Positions 1 to 8,000 of a stretch of DNA of 64,000 bases are shown piece after piece; within the stretch, counting starts at the first letter, position 1, and every line of letters begins with the position of its first letter. A program made the translations under genes and the position numbers. The notes below the pieces were generated by a model that was not told where the DNA came from, ran no database searches, and worked only from the letters and a program-made list of their open reading frames with translations. The stretch comes from Bacillus solitudinis (GTDB taxonomy: Bacteria > Bacillota > Bacilli > Bacillales > Bacillaceae_D), in the NCBI RefSeq assembly GCF_002797395.1, contig NZ_KZ454943.1, forward strand, positions 1,662,308 through 1,726,307, read 5' to 3'.

Positions 1-90
1 ATAATTCCACAAGAACACCTCATTTCACTCAAGATAATTCTAATTCTTATTACATTAACCTGCTTCGATAGTTGAACAATCATTTTATTA

Positions 91-262
91 TTTTAACATT
101 AATTCCCTTTTTTGTTTGGTTATTTTGTATTCTTTAGAATAAATGCGTCAATAATTCCTGTATAAAGACTTGGTACAGGAGGGTTCACAATGCTCTTATC
201 ACAAGCATACAAGTCGAATAACCCTTAATTACCAATTCAATTTTAACATTAATTCCCTTTTT
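91..262. repeat. 22-bp direct repeat pair in a gene-poor stretch
   Basis: A 22-bp word beginning TTTTAACATTAATTCCC occurs at 91-112 and again at 241-262. Between the copies, 178-228 holds an AGGAGG site followed by a 12-codon open frame from ATG at 190; it resembles nothing I know and may be a decayed 5' end. No larger coding region is convincing in the first 560 bases. Confidence 0.5.
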
Positions 263-357
263 AAAGTCTACAAAATGGAAAAAGCATATCTGCTTTTATT
301 ATAGAAACGCAACCCTTTAAGAACATTTTTTTCAGCAAACAAGTCTAAATCTACAAA

Positions 358-393
358 AACGCCTTTGAGAGTCATTCCTCAAAGGCGTTTTGT
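358..393. terminator. Rho-independent terminator, probably bidirectional
   Basis: Perfect 12-bp stem AACGCCTTTGAG (358-369) with CTCAAAGGCGTT (378-389) around an 8-nt loop. T-rich flank on the plus side and A-rich flank before it, so it could work in both directions. Confidence 0.7.
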
Positions 394-404
394 CTACGGT
401 CTGA

Positions 405-437
405 GCATTACTGTTTCAGTAATGCCCCTTTAGTTTT
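405..437 (+). terminator. Terminator-like hairpin
   Basis: GCATTACTG (405-413) pairs with CAGTAATGC (417-425) over a TTT loop, followed by a C/T-rich stretch ending in TTTT. It stands next to the stronger hairpin at 358-389; no intact gene precedes it. Confidence 0.4.
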
Positions 438-564
438 ATTGTTATAAAGTCTGCCTATAATATTAAATCGAGTCCAATTCAATATTTAATAACCGATGAG
501 TCAGGGGTTACTCCCCCTCCTACTTTGTTATAATACGAATCTACTAATTAGTTGCTTTATGTCG

Positions 565-700
565 TTAGATAAACCATTTAACCAGGCAGCACTTAATGCT
601 GTCAACAGAAGCAGCAGTTTCTTCAATCCCCGCTGCAGATTCCTCCGAGACCGAAGCAATCTCAGATATTGATATATTTATCTTGGAAATTATGTATGAA
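565..700 (-). pseudogene. Remnant of a methyl-accepting chemotaxis protein signalling domain
   Basis: Read on the minus strand, about 35 codons encode ISEIASVSEESAAGIEETAA, the heptad-rich pattern of the C-terminal helix of MCP receptors, then a stop at 565-567. Upstream the similarity fades within about 15 codons and no start or sensor domain is present, so this is a fragment of a much longer gene. The plus-strand open frame over the same bases (596-880) is its shadow. Identification rests on the helix pattern only. Confidence 0.5.
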
Positions 701-889
701 TTAAATGGAAATGGGGGAAGCCATGACAACGGAGCTTCAAAAAACTGGCGTACAACCCTCTACTCATTAAACCTTAATGCTACTTCGTTAACTTTAATAC
801 CTAAAGTTTGTTACTCCAAAGCTTCAGGAGAGGGAATTGAACTAACAACAATGAAGCCAATCACAATTTATTTATATTAGATACGAAAA

Positions 890-921
890 GAAGAATCCTT
901 GAGTTTGTGCAAGGATTCTTC
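890..921 (-). terminator. Terminator of the VOC gene
   Basis: 11-bp perfect stem GAAGAATCCTT / AAGGATTCTTC with a 10-nt loop, followed on the minus strand by CTTTTC. It lies 17 bases after the stop of the gene at 938-1327. Confidence 0.75.
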
Positions 922-937
922 CTATTTTCAATGTCGA

Positions 938-1327
938 TTATTTGTTATCTCTTTTTTCTATGACTGCGAAGTAATTTCCTTCACCATCTGCAAAGTTAAA
1001 TACTCTCCCAGAAGGCATTTCTACAATTTCTCCGACTGTAATATCTTTACTTGTATAGTCCGTATATAGCTTATCGAGGTCGTCTGTGAAAAACATTAAA
1101 GAAGGTGTACCAAGATTTAATTCAGGGGACATTTTTGCAATAAATTCCTTATTATGTAGAATGATACTTGTTTCTGCACCCTTTGATGGAGAAATTTCAA
1201 TCCATCTCATTCCTTGACCATTATCTTCTTCAGAAATCACATTAAACCCTAGTTTTTCTGTCCAAAAATTCACTGCCTCATCTTGGTTATTCACATACAA
1301 CATAATTTGACCGACTTTAGTAATCAT
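938..1327 (-). CDS. VOC-superfamily protein (glyoxalase/bleomycin-resistance fold)
   Basis: 129 residues, the usual size for a single-domain vicinal-oxygen-chelate protein built of two beta-alpha-beta-beta-beta units. The N-terminus VGQIMLYVNNQDEAVNFWTE is the first repeat, and the C-terminal GEIVEMPSGRVFNFADGEGN the second, ending in the typical DxxGN turn. The family includes lyases, dioxygenases and antibiotic-binding proteins, and the substrate cannot be read from sequence. The start is supported by AAGGAG 7 bases before ATG. It is monocistronic with its own terminator; no neighbour suggests a pathway. Confidence 0.85.
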   Translation of the reverse strand: MITKVGQIMLYVNNQDEAVNFWTEKLGFNVISEEDNGQGMRWIEISPSKGAETSIILHNKEFIAKMSPELNLGTPSLMFFTDDLDKLYTDYTSKDITVGEIVEMPSGRVFNFADGEGNYFAVIEKRDNK

Positions 1328-1578
1328 TAATCTACTCCTTATCCAATAATGAAATCGCTGTTTTGCCTAAGAAGTTATTATCTTTCATATTATATACATC
1401 CCAGGGTGGTTTTTACAATTATATTTCAGAATTTTCTTTTTTTTCATATCTAATCTTGTTTCTTTACAGATAGGTAAGGTCAGCCATTTAAGGTGGAGAA
1501 TCTTTTCTAGGTAAAACACACACATCTTACCGCCCTATTCATATAGTAATTTAGACAATTATAATGGAGGAGTTATAA

Positions 1579-2991
1579 ATGATCATACACGTTGTTCAAA
1601 GTGGTGAAGCGTTGTGGCAAATCGCACGGCGTTATAATGTTGATCTTACTTCAATTGTTCAAGTAAATGAATTACCCAACCCTAACCAGTTAGTCATTGG
1701 GCAAGCGTTAGTCATACCAGTACCTGGCACCTCCCATATTGTGAGATATGGTGAGACATTGTGGTCAATTTCCCAACAATATGGTGTTACAATTAATGAA
1801 ATTGTTCAAACAAACCAACTAACTGATCCTAACCTTCTTTATCCTGGTACTACACTGATTATTCCACCCTTAATGCATCAAGTCCAAACTGGAGAAACAT
1901 TGTGGTCAATTGCTCAACGATATGGAACCACGATTCAAGCTATCATTTCCGAAAATCAAATTGTAAATCCTAATTTGATTTACCCAGGGATACAGTTAGT
2001 CATTCCAAGAGCAAAACCAACCATTGAGGTAAATGCTTATACGTATCAATCCAATCAAGCAGCCGTAACGTCCATTAATCAACTTGGTGACCTTCTAACC
2101 TACTTAAGTCCATTTGCTTATCTTATCACCGAAAACGGAACCCTTGCTCCCATGAAAGATGAAGCAATGATTCCTGCTGCTTTAGAAGAGAATGTAGTAC
2201 CAATGATGTCCATTACCAACTTCACCTCTACTTCTGCAGGATCCAACCTAGCACATGAGGTTCTAGCCACAGCGGAATACCGGGAGAATTTATTAACTGA
2301 CATCATACGGATAATGGAGGAAAAAGGCTACCGAGGTTTGAACGTTGATTTTGAAAATGTATTACCTGCTGACCGAGAGTTGTATAACGATTTTTTACAA
2401 CAGACGGTGGATCGCTTACATCCACTTGGTTATTTTGTCTCAACTGCTGTAGCACCAAAGGTAAGTGGTACGCAAGCGGGTCTATTATATGAAGCACATG
2501 ATTACGAGGCACATGGTAGGATTGTCGATTTTGTTATATTAATGACCTATGAATGGGGATATCGTTTAGGACCACCGCAAGCGATTTCACCGATAAATGA
2601 AATGCGTCGGGTTGTGGAATATGCATTATCTGTTATCCCACCTGAAAAAGTTGTATTAGGATTCCAAATCTATGCCCGAGATTGGTTGCTACCACATGTT
2701 CCCCGACAAGAAGCAAGAACCTTCAGTCCACAGGAAGCTATTAGTCTAGCGGTTCAATATGGTGCCACCATCCAATATGACACGAGAGCCCAATCACCAT
2801 TTTTCCGTTATGTGGATGAACAAGGCCGGAGTCACGAAGTCTGGTTCGAAGATGCCCGAAGCGCTCAAGCGAAATTCGATATGATTAAACAATACAATTT
2901 ACGTGGTGTTAGCTACTGGGCTTTAGGTTATCCTTATCCACAAAACTGGGCACTATTAAATGACAATTTTAATATTCAAAAGCTTATATAA
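1579..2991 (+). CDS. LysM-GH18 spore cortex/peptidoglycan glucosaminidase (YaaH/SleL type)
   Basis: 470 residues with no signal peptide, as in coat-located YaaH/SleL proteins. Three LysM repeats at about 2-46, 53-95 and 98-142 (each with a GE.LW.IA/S..Y core) are followed by a glycoside hydrolase family 18 barrel to the end. The GH18 motif GLNVDFENV around residue 255 holds the catalytic glutamate. In Bacillus, SleL/YaaH hydrolyses cortical fragments during germination; those proteins usually carry two LysM domains, so three is one more than typical. GGAGG precedes ATG by 8 bases and a strong terminator follows, so it is a single-gene unit. A role in germination is inferred from family; a vegetative wall role is possible. 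Confidence 0.85.
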   Translation: MIIHVVQSGEALWQIARRYNVDLTSIVQVNELPNPNQLVIGQALVIPVPGTSHIVRYGETLWSISQQYGVTINEIVQTNQLTDPNLLYPGTTLIIPPLMHQVQTGETLWSIAQRYGTTIQAIISENQIVNPNLIYPGIQLVIPRAKPTIEVNAYTYQSNQAAVTSINQLGDLLTYLSPFAYLITENGTLAPMKDEAMIPAALEENVVPMMSITNFTSTSAGSNLAHEVLATAEYRENLLTDIIRIMEEKGYRGLNVDFENVLPADRELYNDFLQQTVDRLHPLGYFVSTAVAPKVSGTQAGLLYEAHDYEAHGRIVDFVILMTYEWGYRLGPPQAISPINEMRRVVEYALSVIPPEKVVLGFQIYARDWLLPHVPRQEARTFSPQEAISLAVQYGATIQYDTRAQSPFFRYVDEQGRSHEVWFEDARSAQAKFDMIKQYNLRGVSYWALGYPYPQNWALLNDNFNIQKLI

Positions 2992-3006
2992 AGCAAGGGT
3001 TCTTCT

Positions 3007-3042
3007 AGCTTAGAGAACCAACAGTTCTCTAAGCTTTGTTTA
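3007..3042 (+). terminator. Terminator of the LysM-GH18 gene
   Basis: Perfect 12-bp stem AGCTTAGAGAAC / GTTCTCTAAGCT, 5-nt loop, followed by TTGTTTAAT. Confidence 0.8.
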
Positions 3043-3395
3043 ATGATGTTTGTAGCTTTGAGTATGCTTTTAGTCGGATATAGTAGAGCAATTTTTGCAA
3101 GTTTATAATTACTAATGTTTATTGAACATTCATACTCCTCTAAATTTCACTCTTTAACCTTCAATATAAACCGTTACTTATTGATACAGAGAGGTAAGCG
3201 TTTGAGGCTATCGCTCCCTTTTCATACCGAACGTAAACCCTTCAACGCAAAAGTTCTCCAACCAAAGACCATTTTCCTCTCCTACATTACTATAGTAAAA
3301 ACGAATATATTAGTAGTTGCAAGATTATATCACTAATGTTGCAACTACTACTCTTGAAGGAGATCACCCGACCAAGCACTCTTATAAACGTAGAG
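3043..3395. other. Gene-free stretch with a 12-bp inverted repeat
   Basis: No convincing gene. TAGTAGTTGCAA (3311-3322) is repeated inverted at 3339-3350 with a 16-nt spacer; neither side has a T tract, so it is a hairpin of unknown use. The two overlapping plus-strand open frames here and across 3477-3746 have no ribosome site and overlap the VOC gene. Confidence 0.4.
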
Positions 3396-3396
3396 C

Positions 3397-3440
3397 AAAA
3401 AGAAGTAGGAGTTGCCAAAAACGACAACCCCTACACTTCT
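3397..3440 (-). terminator. Terminator of the GNAT-VOC operon
   Basis: Imperfect stem AGAAGTAGGAGTTG (3401-3414) with CAACCCCTACACTTCT (3425-3440); on the minus strand the stem runs into TTTTTGC. It lies 37 bases after the VOC stop. Confidence 0.6.
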
Positions 3441-3476
3441 TTTCAAGCACTGGATATTAAAGAAGGCACTTTACAT

Positions 3477-3899
3477 TTATTCAACGACCTCCCAATGTGG
3501 ATTCCAAACCACTTCCCACAAATGGCCATCTGGGTCTTGGAAGTGTCCAGAGTATCCACCCCAAAAGGTATCGTGTGCTGGATCTGTAATAACGGCACCA
3601 GCCTTTTTTGCCTGTTCTATTACCATATCGACTTCTTCTTTACTCCCTACATTATGACCAATAGTAAACTCAGTGGGGCTTGTTGCAGTCTGGTTCACCT
3701 TTGCCTCATGTGCGATATTTTGACGATTCCAAATTGCAAGTTTTAGTCCCGCTTGTAAGTCGAAAAAGGCAACAGCTCCATGCTCGAATTCTTTGCCTAC
3801 TATGCCTTGTGTGGGGAGCCCGAGTCCATCCTGATAGAATTTCAATGACCTTTCCAAATCATCTACTCCCAATGTAAGAACAGAAATTCGTGGTTTCAT
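3477..3899 (-). CDS. VOC-superfamily protein, second paralog
   Basis: 140 residues. The N-terminus ISVLTLGVDDLERSLKFYQD and the C-terminal GGYSGHFQDPDGHLWEVVWN are the two hallmark repeats of VOC proteins; the HFQDPDGHLWE motif supplies a metal ligand (Glu) in many members. Closest annotations in Bacilli are uncharacterised glyoxalase-like proteins. AGGAGG stands before ATG, and the gene starts 14 bases after the GNAT stop, so both are probably one transcript. It differs clearly from the VOC protein at 938-1327, so this is not a recent duplication. Substrate unknown. Confidence 0.85.
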   Translation of the reverse strand: MKPRISVLTLGVDDLERSLKFYQDGLGLPTQGIVGKEFEHGAVAFFDLQAGLKLAIWNRQNIAHEAKVNQTATSPTEFTIGHNVGSKEEVDMVIEQAKKAGAVITDPAHDTFWGGYSGHFQDPDGHLWEVVWNPHWEVVE

Positions 3900-3913
3900 A
3901 TATTCAATTCCTC

Positions 3914-4417
3914 CTATGAATTAACCTTGACGGATTTTTGAACCTTTTCATAAATATCGATTGGGTTATTATGACTATCGGTGGAAGTACTGATTTTAGT
4001 AAATCCCTTTTTACCCCAAAAAGCTGCACCATTATCATTTCCGGTTTGAACGCAAAGTCTTACTTTATTAATATGATGTCTATCAAGTTCATTTTCTAAT
4101 AATTGAAGTGCATAACTACCTAATCCGGTTCTTTGATGTGCCTTATGTATAATAAGTAAGCCTATCCAACAGTGATTATCAAATGGATTGTTAGGAAGAT
4201 AATGAATTAAGCCAATAGGTTCCTCGTCTTCTATAATATAAAAATACTTTGCACCTAACTCTAGATTTTGCTTGTTATTCTTTAGAATATCTTCCTCAGT
4301 TAGATTATTTTTACCTCTCACTACCTGATTAAAAAAAGAGTCCGAATTCATAATATACTTCTGGATACTTACATTTTCATTAGCCATTGGTTCCTCAACT
4401 GGTACTAATACCAACAA
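3914..4417 (-). CDS. GNAT-family N-acetyltransferase
   Basis: About 157-167 residues. The acetyl-CoA-binding segment is visible in LIIHKAHQRTGLGSYALQLL (the R/Q-x-x-G-x-G/A motif as RTGLGSY), followed by VRLCVQTGNDNGAAFWGKKG, the usual strand and Asn/Ala helix of the fold. Two starts are possible: a TTG at 4417 behind AAGGTGAG, or ATG at 4387 behind GAGG, which would begin MANENVS and better fits family length. It is the first gene of a two-gene unit with a VOC protein; together they could be a small detoxification or resistance unit, but this is inference. The acceptor is unknown. Confidence 0.8.
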   Translation of the reverse strand: MLVLVPVEEPMANENVSIQKYIMNSDSFFNQVVRGKNNLTEEDILKNNKQNLELGAKYFYIIEDEEPIGLIHYLPNNPFDNHCWIGLLIIHKAHQRTGLGSYALQLLENELDRHHINKVRLCVQTGNDNGAAFWGKKGFTKISTSTDSHNNPIDIYEKVQKSVKVNS

Positions 4418-4518
4418 TTTTTCTCACCTTCTTTTACTAAATTATAAATCTTCACATTCCTTTCAGTTTAACTATCATTACTATTTTACAATATATTCAA
4501 AAAAAACTTTCTTTAATT

Positions 4519-4548
4519 GTAATGGAATCGCTTCCAAATATCCATTAC
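4519..4548. promoter_or_regulatory. 8-bp inverted repeat between divergent genes
   Basis: GTAATGGA (4519-4526) and TCCATTAC (4541-4548) with a 14-nt spacer, in the 247-bp region between the GNAT gene and the small orphan. It could be an operator or a hairpin; there is no T tract. Confidence 0.3.
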
Positions 4549-4664
4549 TATTGTTATTTTCCTACAGCATTTCGATTCCTTTCCTTTTTGACTAGGTAGT
4601 ATTAGGTGACCAAATGCGGATAGATGAATACCCTAAACTGAAACGAATAAAAGGAGGATTCTCA

Positions 4665-4871
4665 ATGCATTTAGATCAAACAGTAAAAGATCTTTTAACT
4701 AAAGCAAGCTTATATGGCTTACTCGCAGAAAGGTATAAGTACGTTGACCCTGAAAAACATATACATTTTTATCAAATGCACTTTAACTGCGTGATGCAGC
4801 TTGAACAACACTACATGAACCCCCATGGCCATAGCGCCCACCAAATGCCAGGACAGTTGCCAATGTATTAG
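4665..4871 (+). CDS. Small conserved-looking protein, 68 residues, unknown function
   Basis: The open frame extends upstream to 4614, but AAAGGAGG at 4650-4657 selects ATG 4665, giving 68 residues. The N-terminal half is helical and amphipathic (MHLDQTVKDLLTKASLYGLL); the C-terminus is rich in His, Met, Pro and Gln and ends in PMY, a composition seen in small spore and coat proteins. I do not recognise a named family. It is followed by a 15-bp hairpin. A sporulation role is a guess from size and composition. Confidence 0.65.
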   Translation: MHLDQTVKDLLTKASLYGLLAERYKYVDPEKHIHFYQMHFNCVMQLEQHYMNPHGHSAHQMPGQLPMY

Positions 4872-4877
4872 GTCTAT

Positions 4878-4909
4878 TATCAAGAAGCTATATTTATAGC
4901 TTCTTGATA
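4878..4909 (+). terminator. Hairpin terminator after the 68-residue gene
   Basis: Perfect 15-bp stem TATCAAGAAGCTATA / TATAGCTTCTTGATA with a 2-nt loop, 7 bases after the stop. The following T tract is weak. Confidence 0.6.
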
Positions 4910-5041
4910 TAGTTAAACTATCTATTTCTTTTTTTATTATCCTATCTTTATCTACAGTAGGCTTTTCCACCGTACTCCATGTACACAAAGGGAGGACGTT
5001 TTTTGGGTGGTGGGTTTAACTAGTGCTTCGGAAAAGTCAAC

Positions 5042-8000
5042 TTACCTTTCAACGATGACAAAGATGCCATTAGACTTGCTTGTAAATGTGGCGACATCTT
5101 CAGAAAAGACCGTTGGGATAGATATATAGCGACCATCTGCTTCAAGCTTCATCACTGTCGCATGTTTCGGATTAACATCCATTGTTAGAGCAATCTCTCG
5201 TTCTACATAAGATTGAAAGCTGTCAAGTTCAAGCTCTTTGTCCCCTGCACTTGCGAGAACCTTGAACTCAATAAATCCTGAGACAAATTTCTCGCTCGTG
5301 CTCTGAGCTATAACGTCTGGATCTTCTACTTCATTGACCATAATCGAAATCATCACATCATCTGTGTCGACTTCAAGTTCTGTTGCCAGTGCTGTGATGT
5401 TTATTTCAGAAGCTGGGATTCTGTACGTTCCTTCCTCTGAAGTAATTTCTAAGAGAGATTGAGGGTTTTTCTCAGTAAGAAGCTTTACGATTGAAGCTGG
5501 AATTTTCACTTCCCCTACTTCCCCTACTTCCTTCTCTATGTTCACTGTTACACGCTCAATTTCGTCTTGTTCCTCCAATATCTCTGTGATTCGGTCTTTA
5601 TTTACGGTTGTTGTAACGATTGTTTTTCCACCCTCTGTTGTGCTGCGCTCTACTCGAACGGCATGGTTATCCACGATGACTTGGCTTGGTTTCGGTTCCG
5701 GTTTGGGTTTAGGAGTTGGATTCGGTTTGCCTGGCTGTTTTGGCTTTTCCTTTTCCTTTTCCTTTTCTTTCCCATTCCCTTTAATTGTGAAGGTAACAGG
5801 TTGTGTATAAATATCATACTTATTCGTAGAATCGATTTCCTGTGTGTAACGTAACAAGGCATGAACAGTTCCAGCACTCTTAGGCGTTACCGTATTTCCA
5901 TTTACTTCAAGTTTATCCTCACCATCTAGAATGACAATTTCGGGCGTTATTTCCTTCGTCTGACGATTATACAAATCTATCGTCGCACCTATCTCAACAC
6001 TTTTATTTCCATTTAGTATATAGGATGCTTGTTCAGGCTTTATTTGCGCGGCCCATTCAGATGCCCAGTGGTTATAATCTGTCGTGAGTCCATTTGTCCC
6101 TAACAAAAAGTACTTATTGAAATCCGCTGTGTTTCGGTATGTCCAAGGCCAGAACGTCAAACCACGGTGCTTGGCGGCCTCCATAAAATTTTCCCCTAAA
6201 CCGCTATAGCTTGTGTTGAATGTGCTATTAAGATTTTGAGTAATATGAATCGCTTCTCGTAATGACGGGTAGAGATCTGTTTCACTCGCAATCCCACTCG
6301 TTAGCAATCCAGCAGGCATGCCCGGCATTTTTTCACCTAGTAACTGTATTTGATTTCTATTAAATGAAATGACGGATACTTGATCCTCTACACCCATTTC
6401 TTTAATCAGTTCAACTAGCTTTTCGATAATCTCTGGCTTATAGCTTTTGATTTCGACAAAGTGATCTACATCCTTACCTTTAAATTCCTCGAAAAATTCT
6501 CTAAGTGTTGGAATTTCTTCGTCAGGATACTCGTCTGGGAACTGCTTATTGGCTTTGAATTGCTTTAATTGCTCAAGTGTATAACTCTCAACGTTTCCTG
6601 TCCCATTTGTTGTTCTGTCAATCGTTCCGTCATGCATCACAACAATATGACCGTCAGTTGTAAGATAGATATCGTTTTCGATGATATCTGCTCCCTTTTC
6701 ATAAGCAAGTTTCGCACCTGCTAGTGTGTTCTCCGGTGCAAGCCCTGGGATCCCGCGATGCCCAACCATAAGTGGCTTTCGAACAAGAGTTGTGTTATTG
6801 GTATACAACGAGAGCGCATCGATAACGTCGTTTGTATCCTTGATGACCATTCCATTAGGCCCGGCAGTAATCATTTTATGAAGATCAACCTTTGTTGTCT
6901 GTCTATCTGTTGCCTCCTTCACCCATACAGTGATTAGCTTTCTCTGTAAATATGAGATGTTTTCGATTGTTGCCTCATCTTCAGAAAGAATCGCAATTTT
7001 TGCGAGATTGCTATTGGTTGTTCTGCGAATATCCATCAGCCTCTCTTCATTCAATTTCGTTATCTGTGAAAAATCGACAACTCCACGAATAATTGGATAC
7101 GCTTCTCTTGTCTTTTTCACTAAATCAGGCTGATTAGAAAGGACAAATGCATCTTCTAAGTCTTTGCTCTTTAACAAGGTAATCAATGGTGCAATCGTAG
7201 CCTCCTCATCAATGGCAAAGGCAGGAATGATTTTCGTATCCATCTCTTCTAAGACTGTTTCAAGTGAGGCAATTGACTGATTATCAGCATCTATTACCTG
7301 TAAATCACGGTTCACCTGAAGGATAGCGGTGGCGGGAAGTTCCCCTTCTGTCAACTGTTCAAGTTCTTCGTTCGTTGTTACTTCATGAATAATAGATGGT
7401 GCCATCGAAATACCCGTATCTGGTTCTGATACTGTTACAAAGTTTTCTCCAGGCTTTGGTGGCATAGCCGATAGTTCTTTGGCCTGAAGTGACACTTTGA
7501 TATTATCAATCTTCATCTTACTACCAGCCGCTTGAAAGCCAATTCGACCTTTCGTATAGGTAGTAGCAAGATCTGTGTTGATGAATAACTCATCATTAAT
7601 AAAATTTTGCACACGGTTTCCATGAGTTTTAACGGTGTAATGATACATTTTATTCGCAGCAATGTCCTCTTTAAATGAAGTCTTTTCAGGTACATTCCAT
7701 TCTGAGTCCGCGGTTCGTTCTGCAAATTCTATACCATTGGCAGCTGTTGCACCTTGTCTGACCGCCATCTGATAGTACGGAAAATCATTGTGTTGCACTC
7801 TGTACATTATCGAGTGCCAACGACTTGGCGTATTCGCTTGTAAATGCGTGAGATCTGCTTCGATTTTGTAATTACCAAACAGACCTAAATATTCAGGAAG
7901 AAGGACTCCAGTAGAGCTATAATTATCAGCTAAACCATCAATCTCCAGTGCCCCGTTCTTAATAGAAATCGCATTAGCCGTTTTCAATCCTACTCTAGTC

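Noticed and set aside
596-880. 94-codon plus-strand ORF
   Set aside because: No ribosome site, odd composition, and its first third is antisense to an MCP remnant.
3115-3877. Several overlapping plus-strand ORFs
   Set aside because: They lack ribosome sites and most are antisense to the clear VOC gene at 3477-3899.
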